From Pseudomonadota bacterium (GTDB lineage Bacteria; Pseudomonadota; Alphaproteobacteria; Rhodospirillales; Magnetospirillaceae), in NCBI GenBank assembly GCA_023437865.1, contig JAEZFE010000091.1:1-7480 (forward strand): 7,480 bases of DNA, read 5' to 3'. Below are positions 1 to 4,677 of this stretch, piece by piece. The notes under the pieces are model-generated. The model did not search any database. It had not been told where the DNA came from and was given only the letters and a program-made list of their open reading frames with translations. Position numbers and translations under genes: made by a program. Position 1 is the first letter of the stretch. Every line of letters begins with the position of its first letter.

Positions 1-1
1 T

Positions 2-148
2 GCCACGGTCGCCCGCATGATGGAACGCGCGGAGTCCGACGACGATGATGAAGACGTTTCCGAGCCGGGAAAGGGGACGGCCAAGGACGATAGCATCACC
101 GCCGGTGCCGTGATCATCGACGGTTCGCCGTTCTGGCCGGGGACTTAG
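2..148 (+). CDS. C-terminal end of an unidentified protein (5' partial)
   Basis: This is the last 48 codons of a gene that enters from the left edge and ends at TAG 146-148. The visible part starts ATVARMMERAE, continues into an acidic, probably disordered stretch (ESDDDDEDVSE), and ends in a more hydrophobic tail (AGAVIIDGSPFWPGT). Codons use mostly G or C at the third position, like the neighbouring genes, which supports real coding. No domain is recognisable from this fragment and I assign no function. It converges on the hydrolase gene, with only 33 bases between the two stop codons. Internal ATGs at 17 and 20 could start a short separate ORF, but the open frame runs to the window edge, so a truncated longer gene is the simpler reading. 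Confidence 0.6.
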   Translation, partial: ATVARMMERAESDDDDEDVSEPGKGTAKDDSITAGAVIIDGSPFWPGT

Positions 149-161
149 AACGCCCCCAGCC

Positions 162-180
162 GGCAGGCGTACACGCTGCC
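162..180. terminator. Hairpin between convergent stop codons
   Basis: GGCA-g-GCG (162-169) pairs with CGCTGCC (174-180) around a TACA loop, giving seven base pairs with one bulged G. It fills most of the 33-bp gap between two convergent genes, where a shared bidirectional terminator would be expected. Neither strand has a clear T-run after the stem, so intrinsic termination is only a weak inference. Confidence 0.28.
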
Positions 181-181
181 G

Positions 182-1024
182 TCAGATCAGAAAGGCCTTC
201 ACCAAGGCCATCTGTTCGGTCGTATTGAGCATGGGGGCATGGCCGCAGCCGGGCACGGTGACCAATTGCGCCAGGGGGCCGCGCAAGGTCATGGCCAGGG
301 CGGTCTCGGGCATCAGCAGGTCCGATGTTTCGCCCCGCAGCAGGAATGTGGGACAGGCGATGCGGTCGTAAAGCTCCCACATGTCGAAGCGCTCGGTCGC
401 CTGGGCAAACACCGTCATCACCGCCGGATCATAATGAGACGAGATGCGGCCATTGTCGCGCCGGCGCAGGGAATGCTCGGCCATGGCACGCCATTCCGCA
501 TCGGTGAGCTTGCCAAACGGCGCGTAGGCAAGGCGTAAAAACGCCTCGAACTGCGCCACGGACGCGTATTCCGGCACCATGGTGACATAGGCCTTGATGC
601 GGTCCACCGCCTCCTGGTTCAGTTCGGGACCCACGTCGTTGATGACCAGGCGTCCGATACGCGGCGCCGTTTCCTTGGTGCTGGCCAGCGCCATGCCGAT
701 GATGCCGCCCATGGAGGTGCCGACCCAGCGGGCCTGCTCCACCCCCAGCCGGTCCATCAGCTCCATGGCGTGGGCGCAATAAGCCGGGATGGTGTAGTCC
801 TGGTCGGGCTGGGCCGACCAGCTGGACAGGCCGCGCCCGATGGTGTCGGGGCAGATCACGCGGAACAGCGGCGCCAGATGGGCGGCCAGTTGGTCGAAGT
901 CGCGGCCGACGCGCGCCAGACCGTGCCACATGATGATGGCCGGTGCCTCGCGGTCGCCCCATTCGGTGACGTGCATCTCATGACCGGCGATGGGGAGGTA
1001 GAGCGAACGCGGCACTGGCTGCAT
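182..1024 (-). CDS. Alpha/beta-hydrolase fold protein, substrate unknown
   Basis: This 280-aa protein has the size of a single-domain alpha/beta hydrolase (Abhydrolase_1/6 type). The oxyanion-hole HG is at residues 34-35 (MWHGLAR). The nucleophile elbow GTSMGG places the catalytic Ser at 104. A cap-like helical insert covers about residues 133-215. The likely acid is Asp235 (GETSDLLMP) and the general base is His262 (GCGHAPML), so the Ser-Asp-His triad is complete. There is no signal peptide, so it is probably cytosolic. The family covers esterases, C-C hydrolases, lactonases and haloperoxidase-like enzymes, and sequence alone does not fix the substrate. The start at 1024 has only a poor ribosome site (GGAAAGG about 12 bases upstream); Met17 is a possible alternative start but would cut into the first beta strand. 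It is divergent from gabD across 75 bp and may share regulation with it. Confidence 0.9.
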   Translation of the reverse strand: MQPVPRSLYLPIAGHEMHVTEWGDREAPAIIMWHGLARVGRDFDQLAAHLAPLFRVICPDTIGRGLSSWSAQPDQDYTIPAYCAHAMELMDRLGVEQARWVGTSMGGIIGMALASTKETAPRIGRLVINDVGPELNQEAVDRIKAYVTMVPEYASVAQFEAFLRLAYAPFGKLTDAEWRAMAEHSLRRRDNGRISSHYDPAVMTVFAQATERFDMWELYDRIACPTFLLRGETSDLLMPETALAMTLRGPLAQLVTVPGCGHAPMLNTTEQMALVKAFLI

Positions 1025-1055
1025 GGCGGAGCGGGCCTTTCCGTAAGAGAAGGAC

Positions 1056-1070
1056 CTGAGTATATCTGAG
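1056..1070. promoter_or_regulatory. Overlapping divergent -10 boxes flanked by CTGAG repeats
   Basis: In the 75-bp gap between the hydrolase and dehydrogenase starts, TATATC (1061-1066) can serve as a + strand -10 for gabD. On the - strand, TATACT (1064 down to 1059, five of six consensus) can serve the hydrolase. They share the same TATAT core. The pentamer CTGAG occurs at 1056-1060 and again at 1066-1070, a spacing of exactly 10 bp on either side of that core. I find no good -35 hexamer at 16-18 bp on either strand, so activator dependence or misassignment is possible. Confidence 0.35.
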
Positions 1071-1085
1071 CTAACGAATTCGCCT

Positions 1086-1095
1086 AAGGAAAGGA
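1086..1095 (+). promoter_or_regulatory. Ribosome binding site of the dehydrogenase
   Basis: AAGGAAAGGA ends four bases before the ATG at 1100. It is a purine-rich Shine-Dalgarno sequence and supports that ATG as the start. Confidence 0.6.
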
Positions 1096-1099
1096 CGCC

Positions 1100-2560
1100 A
1101 TGCTAGCCCTTCGCGACCCCAAGCTGCTGCGCACCCAGGCCTATGTGGACGGAAGCTGGATCGGCGCGGAAAGCGGCGCATCCTTCGCCGTGACCAATCC
1201 CGCCGATGGCGAGTTGATCGTCAACGTGGCCTCGGTCGGTGCCGCCGAAACCCGGCGCGCCATCGAGGCGGCCAATAATTCCCTGCCCGCCTGGCGCGCC
1301 AAGACCGCCAAGGAACGTGGGGCGCTGCTGCGCAAGTGGTACGAGCTGATCCTGGCGGCCAGCGACGATCTGGCGATAATCATGACCGCTGAGCAGGGCA
1401 AGCCGCTGGCCGAGGCCAAGGGCGAGGTGGTCTACGGCGCCGCGTTCCTGGAATGGTACGCCGAGGAAGCCAAGCGGGTGTACGGCGACGTCATCCCGGA
1501 GAACGCGCCGGGCCGCCGCATCCTGGCCACCAAGGAGCCCATCGGCGTCGTCGCCGCGATCACGCCTTGGAACTTTCCCAACGCCATGATCACGCGCAAA
1601 TGCGCCCCGGCCCTGGCCGCCGGCTGCACCGTGGTGGTCAAGCCGGGCGAAGACACCCCGCTATCGGCGCTGGCCCTGGCCGAACTGGCCGAGCGTGCCG
1701 GCATTCCGGCAGGCGTGTTCAATGTGCTGCCCACCGCGGATTACGTGGCCGTGGGCGGCGAGCTCACCGCCAATCCCATCGTGCGCAAGCTCAGCTTCAC
1801 CGGCTCGACCGAGGTCGGCAAGCTTCTGATGAAGCAATGCGCCGACACCATGAAGAAGGTCAGCTTCGAACTCGGTGGCAATGCCCCCTTCATCGTGTTC
1901 GACGACGCCGATCTGGACGCGGCGGTGGCGGGCGCGCTGGCCTCCAAGTACCGCAATACCGGCCAGACCTGCGTGTGCGCCAACCGCATCCTGGTTCAGG
2001 CCGGCGTCTATGACGCTTTCGCGGCGAAGCTGGCCGAGGCGGTCAAGAAACTGACGGTCGGCCCCGGCCTCAAGGGCGAAACCCAGCAGGGCCCGCTGAT
2101 CAACGCCCAGGCGGTGGAGAAGGTCGAACGCCACGTCGCCGACGCCCTGGAGAAAGGCGCCAAGGTCTTGCTGGGCGGCAAGCGCCATGCTTTGGGCGGC
2201 ACCTTCTTCGAGCCGACCATCCTGACCAACGTCACCGCGGACATGCTGTGTGCGCGCGAGGAGACGTTCGGCCCGGTGGCCCCGTTGTTCAAGTTCACCA
2301 CCGAGGCAGAGGCCGTGCGCATGGCCAACGACACCGAGTTCGGCTTGGCCGCCTATTTCTACACCCGCGATGTGGGCCGCTGCTTCCGCGTCTCGGCGGC
2401 GTTGGAATACGGCATCGTCGGCGTCAACGAAGGCATCATCTCCACCGAAGTGGCTCCGTTCGGCGGCATGAAGGAATCCGGTATCGGCCGCGAAGGTTCG
2501 AAGTATGGTATCGAGGAGTTCCTTGAGATCAAATATGTATGCATGGGCGGGCTTTCGTAA
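1100..2560 (+). CDS. gabD: Succinate-semialdehyde dehydrogenase (GabD/ALDH5A1 type)
   Basis: This 486-aa aldehyde dehydrogenase oxidises succinate semialdehyde to succinate, the last step of the GABA shunt. Landmarks in order: oxyanion Asn158 (TPWNFP), cofactor Lys181 ([10 protein letters not shown]), Rossmann glycines FTGSTEVGK (233-241), general base Glu257 (FELGGNAP), catalytic Cys291 (GQTCVCAN) and the C-terminal EVAPFGG...[19 protein letters not shown] block that closely matches GabD and human ALDH5A1. Length and the CVCAN signature fit GabD better than betaine-aldehyde or other ALDH groups. Glu184 sits where E. coli GabD has Ser (KPAS) and NAD-specific human ALDH5A1 has Glu (KPAE), which suggests NAD preference. 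Cys291 and Cys293 form the CxC pair that acts as a redox switch in human ALDH5A1. No GABA transaminase or GABA permease gene is in the window. Glutarate-semialdehyde dehydrogenase (DavD) is a close alternative that sequence alone cannot exclude. Confidence 0.9.
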   Translation: MLALRDPKLLRTQAYVDGSWIGAESGASFAVTNPADGELIVNVASVGAAETRRAIEAANNSLPAWRAKTAKERGALLRKWYELILAASDDLAIIMTAEQGKPLAEAKGEVVYGAAFLEWYAEEAKRVYGDVIPENAPGRRILATKEPIGVVAAITPWNFPNAMITRKCAPALAAGCTVVVKPGEDTPLSALALAELAERAGIPAGVFNVLPTADYVAVGGELTANPIVRKLSFTGSTEVGKLLMKQCADTMKKVSFELGGNAPFIVFDDADLDAAVAGALASKYRNTGQTCVCANRILVQAGVYDAFAAKLAEAVKKLTVGPGLKGETQQGPLINAQAVEKVERHVADALEKGAKVLLGGKRHALGGTFFEPTILTNVTADMLCAREETFGPVAPLFKFTTEAEAVRMANDTEFGLAAYFYTRDVGRCFRVSAALEYGIVGVNEGIISTEVAPFGGMKESGIGREGSKYGIEEFLEIKYVCMGGLS

Positions 2561-2609
2561 GGCGATTACCTTAGATACCCTTGCCATAGGGCCAATCAAC
2601 CATCTGGCG

Positions 2610-2626
2610 AGAGATTTAAAATCTCT
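2610..2626. promoter_or_regulatory. Perfect 17-bp palindrome over a -10 box (candidate operator)
   Basis: AGAGATTT-A-AAATCTCT is an exact 8-bp inverted repeat around one central base. It lies 44 bp upstream of the LuxR-type gene. It contains TAAAAT (2617-2622), five of six matches to a -10 box, which would start transcription near 2629. No good -35 is visible upstream. It does not match the lux-box pattern CT-N12-AG. As RNA it could form a 7-bp hairpin with a TAA loop, but no T-run follows, so it is a poor terminator for the upstream dehydrogenase gene. Confidence 0.45.
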
Positions 2627-2628
2627 GT

Positions 2629-2667
2629 AAAGTCCCGCTCCAGGTTCAGGCGAAGAGGGGGGACTTT
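2629..2667 (+). promoter_or_regulatory. Leader inverted repeat that pairs with the luxR-type ribosome site
   Basis: AAAGTCCC (2629-2636) is exactly complementary to GGGACTTT (2660-2667) across a 23-nt loop. The 3' arm overlaps the Shine-Dalgarno stretch GAGGGGGGA (2655-2663), which lies seven bases before the TTG start. If transcription starts near 2629, as the TAAAAT box predicts, the 5' arm is the very start of the mRNA. Folding would hide part of the ribosome site. The pairing is seen in the sequence; regulation through it is inference. Confidence 0.4.
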
Positions 2668-2670
2668 GCC

Positions 2671-3381
2671 TTGGAGTGGGTCTCGGGACTGACGTCCGAT
2701 GTGTTGTGGGCCGAGGATATCCCCTCGGTCCAAGTGGCGTTCCGGCGCCATGCCGCTCAGGCGGGGGTGGATTACTTCCTTTACGGCAATTCCCGGCCCG
2801 GCCTGGATCAGCCCTATATCGACACCACCTATCCAGCGGAGTGGTGCGCCCGTTACTTCGCCCAGCGCTATCAGTATATCGATCCGGTGGTGCTGGAAGC
2901 GCAGCGCAGTCCCCTGCCCTTCGCCTGGCGCTTTCTGACCAACCGTACGCCCGGTCCGACGCCCGAGCAGCAGCGCCTGTTCGACGAAGCCGCCGGGCAC
3001 GGCATCCGTGACGGCTACACCATTCCCTTCCACACCGCCGAGGGCAGCATCGCGATGATGTCCTATGCCTTCCGCTCGCTCGACGACATGCGCGAAGTAC
3101 TGGCCGATCAGGCCCGGCTGAAGCTGATGGCGGTTTACTACCACAATGCGGTCGAGCGCCTGCTTGACATCCAGACCCCGGAAGACGATTTGTCGCCCAT
3201 GGAGCGTCAATGCCTGACGGGCGTGGCCCTGGGTCATTCGCTGTGGGAGATCTCCGGACGCATCCACCGGCCCGAACCCGACGTCGCCGGGGCGCTGCGC
3301 TCGGCCCGTGAAAAGCTGGGCACCGCCACCACGGCGCATGCCATCGCCAAAGCAATCACCCTGGGTCTGATCGCGCCGTAA
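2671..3381 (+). CDS. LuxR-family regulator with autoinducer-binding domain (LuxR solo)
   Basis: This 236-aa protein has the classic quorum-sensing LuxR layout: an N-terminal autoinducer-binding domain (about 15-165) and a C-terminal LuxR-type HTH (about 172-233). All signature pocket residues are present: Trp58, Tyr62, Asp71-Pro72, Trp86 (PFAW) and the glycines of GIRDG (111-115). In the HTH, Glu178, Leu182 and Gly188 fall at the same numbers as in TraR. The recognition-helix region (PEPDVAGALRSAREKL, 201-216) lacks the common TVKxH pattern and is rich in small residues, so its operator is probably unusual. The TTG start is chosen because GAGGGGGGA lies seven bases upstream; GTG 2701 or TTG 2704 would trim the N-terminus and have no such site. 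The gene ends in tandem stops (TAA TAA). No luxI-type synthase is in the window, so it may be a solo sensing self- or foreign-made acyl-homoserine lactones or another ligand. Confidence 0.88.
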   Translation: MEWVSGLTSDVLWAEDIPSVQVAFRRHAAQAGVDYFLYGNSRPGLDQPYIDTTYPAEWCARYFAQRYQYIDPVVLEAQRSPLPFAWRFLTNRTPGPTPEQQRLFDEAAGHGIRDGYTIPFHTAEGSIAMMSYAFRSLDDMREVLADQARLKLMAVYYHNAVERLLDIQTPEDDLSPMERQCLTGVALGHSLWEISGRIHRPEPDVAGALRSAREKLGTATTAHAIAKAITLGLIAP

Positions 3382-3479
3382 TAATCCCCACCTTACCCGC
3401 GACGGCGGTGCGAGTACGCGACTAAGGCCCCTGTAGGTGGGCCATCCGGCGGAGTGTGGGGTTAAAAGCCGGCCTTCCG
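3382..3479. other. Dyad-rich non-coding gap after the LuxR-type gene
   Basis: About 100 bases hold several short inverted repeats. CCTTA (3391-3395) pairs with TAAGG (3423-3427), enclosing CGCG (3398-3401) with CGCG (3417-3420). GGCCC (3426-3430) pairs with GGGCC (3439-3443). CCGGC (3446-3450) pairs with GCCGG (3468-3472). CCCCAC (3386-3391) can also pair with GTGGGG (3456-3461). Some of these exclude each other. No T-run follows any stem, so an intrinsic terminator is not evident. It could be a structured 3' UTR or Rho-dependent end; I see no gene. Confidence 0.3.
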
Positions 3480-3485
3480 TATAAT
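3480..3485 (+). promoter_or_regulatory. Consensus -10 box TATAAT for the 76-aa gene
   Basis: A perfect TATAAT lies 49 bp before the start codon at 3535 and predicts transcription from about 3491-3493. The -35 region is poor (GGGG-rich at 16-17 bp upstream) and there is no extended TG motif, so the promoter may need an activator. Confidence 0.5.
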
Positions 3486-3493
3486 TGCGCACA

Positions 3494-3528
3494 CCCCCGG
3501 TTTCTCCGACTTTAGTCTGAGAAGGGGG
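3494..3528 (+). promoter_or_regulatory. Leader hairpin sequestering the ribosome site of the 76-aa gene
   Basis: Three stacked arms pair. CCCCC (3494-3498) pairs with GGGGG (3524-3528), TTCTC (3502-3506) with GAGAA (3519-3523), and GACT (3508-3511) with AGTC (3514-3517). A GGT bulge and one C/T mismatch separate them, and the tip would open to a TTTA loop. The 3' arm contains the Shine-Dalgarno sequence GAAGGGGGA (3521-3529), five bases before ATG 3535. The base of the hairpin lies one to three bases from the transcription start predicted by TATAAT, so almost the whole leader is the hairpin. Confidence 0.5.
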
Positions 3529-3534
3529 ATACCA

Positions 3535-3765
3535 ATGGAGAGTATTGCCGACCTGTCCGATCAGCAGGCGTGGCGCATGATCAATCATCTGCGCCAGAAC
3601 CATCGCCTTGCGTCCACCTGCACGCCGGCGGGCATTCTGTTGGAGCACCCAACCGCGGGCAGCCTGAGCCTGGCATTGTGGGATGCCCGCGCGGATTTGC
3701 ACCGGCTGCTCGGCTGGTTGCGAGCGGCGGGCCTGGACTCGTCGGTCGACATCCAGACCAAGTGA
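3535..3765 (+). CDS. 76-aa orphan protein, function unknown
   Basis: I do not recognise this protein. It starts at ATG 3535 behind a strong ribosome site (GAAGGGGGA, five-base gap) and a TATAAT box, and ends at TGA 3763-3765. Visible layout: an amphipathic helix (about 8-25, SDQQAWRMINHLRQNHRL), two short strand-like segments (GILLEHP 33-39 and SLSLALWD 43-50) and a second helix (about 50-66, DARADLHRLLGWLRAAG). It has no signal peptide, membrane segment or cysteine motif (one Cys, at 29). The helix-strand-strand-helix pattern with several Trp and Leu suggests a small globular cytosolic domain, perhaps protein-binding, but that is inference. Codon use matches the neighbours. It is a stand-alone unit between the LuxR-type gene and the response regulator. 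The promoter, ribosome site and codon pattern make a real gene likely. Confidence 0.7.
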   Translation: MESIADLSDQQAWRMINHLRQNHRLASTCTPAGILLEHPTAGSLSLALWDARADLHRLLGWLRAAGLDSSVDIQTK

Positions 3766-3777
3766 CATTGCCCACGC

Positions 3778-3855
3778 CGAGGCAACCGTCCGTTGGCCGC
3801 GAGCAAGCAAGCGACGGATTCAAACCCTTAGGAAAGGGCGGCCCCCGTTGCCTCG
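3778..3855 (+). ncRNA. Three-way-junction-like structured element (candidate)
   Basis: A perfect 9-bp closing stem, CGAGGCAAC (3778-3786) with GTTGCCTCG (3847-3855), encloses two inner hairpins: CGTC (3787-3790) with GACG (3813-3816), and CCCTT-AGGA-AAGGG (3825-3838). The unpaired joints are GATTCAAA and a C-rich CGGCCCCC. It follows the stop of the 76-aa gene by 12 bases and ends 65 bases before the response-regulator start. It matches no riboswitch or ribozyme consensus that I know. It may be a 3' UTR structure, a terminator variant or a small RNA. The pairing is seen; the role is inferred. Confidence 0.3.
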
Positions 3856-3861
3856 CCTTTT
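3833..3861 (+). terminator. Candidate terminator after the 76-aa gene
   Basis: AAAGGGCGG (3833-3841) can pair with the CTCGCC-TTTT segment ending at 3861, giving nine pairs with two G-U, around an 11-nt loop. The 3' arm itself ends in TTTT and is followed by GCATTT. It cannot form together with the 9-bp stem that closes 3778-3855, because both use positions 3853-3855. Confidence 0.33.
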
Positions 3862-3887
3862 GCATTTGGGAATACTTCTGGTAGCAT
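3860..3887 (+). promoter_or_regulatory. Candidate promoter of the response regulator
   Basis: TTGCAT (3860-3865) and TAGCAT (3882-3887) are 16 bp apart, with TG at 3879-3880 making an extended -10. The predicted start near 3894 leaves a short leader containing TAGGAGGG (3904-3911). Confidence 0.35.
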
Positions 3888-3903
3888 AGGCACAGGTCAC
3901 GGG

Positions 3904-3911
3904 TAGGAGGG
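3904..3911 (+). promoter_or_regulatory. Strong ribosome binding site of the response regulator
   Basis: TAGGAGGG is nearly the full anti-16S complement and sits nine bases before ATG 3921, fixing that start. Confidence 0.6.
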
Positions 3912-3920
3912 GGATCCACC

Positions 3921-4325
3921 ATGTCTGAGGGCGTCGATCTCGCGTCGCTCAAGATTCTGGTCATCGACGACCAGGAATTTGTCCGCACTATTGTCAAGAA
4001 GATGCTGTCCCAGCTGGGTGTCGGCACCGTGCTCGAAGCCCATGACGGCAATTCCGGCGTCGAGGCCGTCACGCGCGAGGCGCCCGATCTGGTGATTTGC
4101 GACATCCAGATGCGCCCCGTCGACGGCTTTGGCTTTGTTAAACAATTGCGCTCGATACCGGCGGTATCGCGCACCCCAGTCATCATGCTGACCGCCCACA
4201 CCGACGCCACCACCGTGTCCCGCGCCAAGGAACTCGACATCGGCGCCTTCCTGGCCAAGCCGGTGCTGCCGCCCGCGCTCAAGGACAAGATCGTCAAGGT
4301 GCTGAGCCGCGAAGCGGCGATCTGA
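3921..4325 (+). CDS. CheY-like single-domain response regulator
   Basis: This 134-aa protein is a receiver domain with nothing attached. All phosphotransfer residues are present: acidic pair Asp16-Asp17 (VIDDQE), phosphoacceptor Asp61 (VICDIQM), switch Thr91 (MLTAH) and Lys113 (FLAKPV). It should accept phosphate from a histidine kinase and act by protein-protein contact in the cytosol. No kinase, chemotaxis gene or output domain is next to it, so the partner must be encoded elsewhere. His93 sits two residues after Thr91 and Phe110 is in the beta5 region near the usual CheY aromatic position. Orphan receivers of this kind are common in alphaproteobacteria with many hybrid kinases. Whether it acts in motility, phosphorelay or stress signalling cannot be told from sequence; a cheY symbol is not justified. 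It has its own promoter candidate, strong ribosome site and terminator, so it looks monocistronic. Confidence 0.92.
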   Translation: MSEGVDLASLKILVIDDQEFVRTIVKKMLSQLGVGTVLEAHDGNSGVEAVTREAPDLVICDIQMRPVDGFGFVKQLRSIPAVSRTPVIMLTAHTDATTVSRAKELDIGAFLAKPVLPPALKDKIVKVLSREAAI

Positions 4326-4336
4326 GAAATTGGCAA

Positions 4337-4370
4337 GGGCTATTCCTCAAGGGGTAGCCCACGCGCTTTT
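4337..4370 (+). terminator. Terminator of the response-regulator gene
   Basis: GGGCTATTCC (4337-4346) and GGGGTAGCCC (4351-4360) form a 10-bp stem (two G-U pairs) around a TCAA tetraloop. It starts 11 bases after the stop codon. A TTTT run (4367-4370) follows after six bases, which is later than ideal, but the stem and location fit an intrinsic terminator. Confidence 0.6.
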
Positions 4371-4418
4371 CACCGAACCGTCACCCCGCCGCAGCCGCCA
4401 CGATGCTAGGGTCGCGGC

Positions 4419-4592
4419 ATGGACGATCTCATCCTCGACGATATGCTGCTGTCGGCCTACCGCTTGTCATGGGCCCCGCCGCCCCGCCGGGAACATCCGG
4501 CGCGCCGCCTCGCCCGGCTGGTCAGCCGCACCCTGTCGCCCGAGCGGCTGGAAGGCTGGCCGGTGGCGCTTTCCCATCCCGACCGATCTTGA
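4419..4592 (+). CDS. 57-aa small orphan protein
   Basis: This short ORF begins MDDLILDDMLLSAYRL, continues through a Pro/Arg-rich centre (WAPPPRREHPARRLARLVSR) and ends ERLEGWPVALSHPDRS, with TGA at 4590-4592. Third codon positions are almost all G or C (CTC, ATC, CTG, GCC, CGG), like the verified genes nearby. The competing frame across the same bases, open from 4330, reads as Cys/Ser/Arg/Pro-rich sequence typical of a shadow. Upstream is GATGCTAGGGT: TAGGG could be a weak ribosome site seven bases before the ATG, or TAGGGT could be a -10 six bases upstream, giving a nearly leaderless mRNA. The N-terminus is acidic-hydrophobic and the rest basic. No family is recognised. It sits between two terminator-like hairpins, the second overlapping its stop codon. 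Confidence 0.5.
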   Translation: MDDLILDDMLLSAYRLSWAPPPRREHPARRLARLVSRTLSPERLEGWPVALSHPDRS

Positions 4593-4605
4593 TGACCGGG
4601 ATGGG
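4573..4605 (+). terminator. Inverted repeat overlapping the stop of the 57-aa ORF
   Basis: CCCATCCCG (4573-4581) and CGGGATGGG (4597-4605) are exact 9-bp complements around a 15-nt loop that contains the TGA stop. TTGATT follows the stem, a weak T-run. The strength of the stem and its place at the end of a small ORF suggest termination. Confidence 0.45.
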
Positions 4606-4633
4606 TTGATTCCGAAATCGGCCTACCCACAGT

Positions 4634-4669
4634 CTCCCAACCGATCGGACACAAGATCGAGCCTGGGAG
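4634..4669 (+). promoter_or_regulatory. Leader hairpin covering the ribosome site of the 90-aa gene
   Basis: CTCCCA (4634-4639) pairs with TGGGAG (4664-4669), and nested CGATC (4642-4646) pairs with GATCG (4655-4659) around an 8-nt loop. GGGAG in the 3' arm is the only Shine-Dalgarno-like sequence for ATG 4678, eight bases upstream. No promoter that would start the mRNA at this hairpin is evident. Confidence 0.35.
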
Positions 4670-4677
4670 CCAACGTC

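Noticed and set aside
2610..2626. Palindrome as an intrinsic terminator of gabD
   Set aside because: AT-rich short stem, tiny loop and no T-run afterwards; operator or -10 context fits better.
1661..3355. 564-codon open frame on the - strand
   Set aside because: It runs antisense through most of gabD and the LuxR-type gene, both well supported, and its product is Arg/Gly/Ala/His-rich without any domain. It is a product of GC-rich codon bias.
3428..3440. CCTGTAGG as a lux-box half site downstream of the LuxR-type gene
   Set aside because: Only one half resembles the known lux box; the second half is absent at the needed distance.
2596..3810. 404-codon open frame on the - strand
   Set aside because: Antisense to the LuxR-type and 76-aa genes; no recognisable domain and no ribosome site. 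A shadow.
3778..3855. Hammerhead ribozyme or a known riboswitch
   Set aside because: No CTGANGA/GAAA hammerhead core, and no consensus I know for TPP, cobalamin, glycine, SAM or cyclic-di-GMP aptamers.
4330..4677. N-terminal extension of the 90-aa gene
   Set aside because: Open frame but Cys/Ser/Arg/Pro-rich, overlapping the terminator of the response regulator and the better-coded 57-aa frame. ATG 4678 has a ribosome site.
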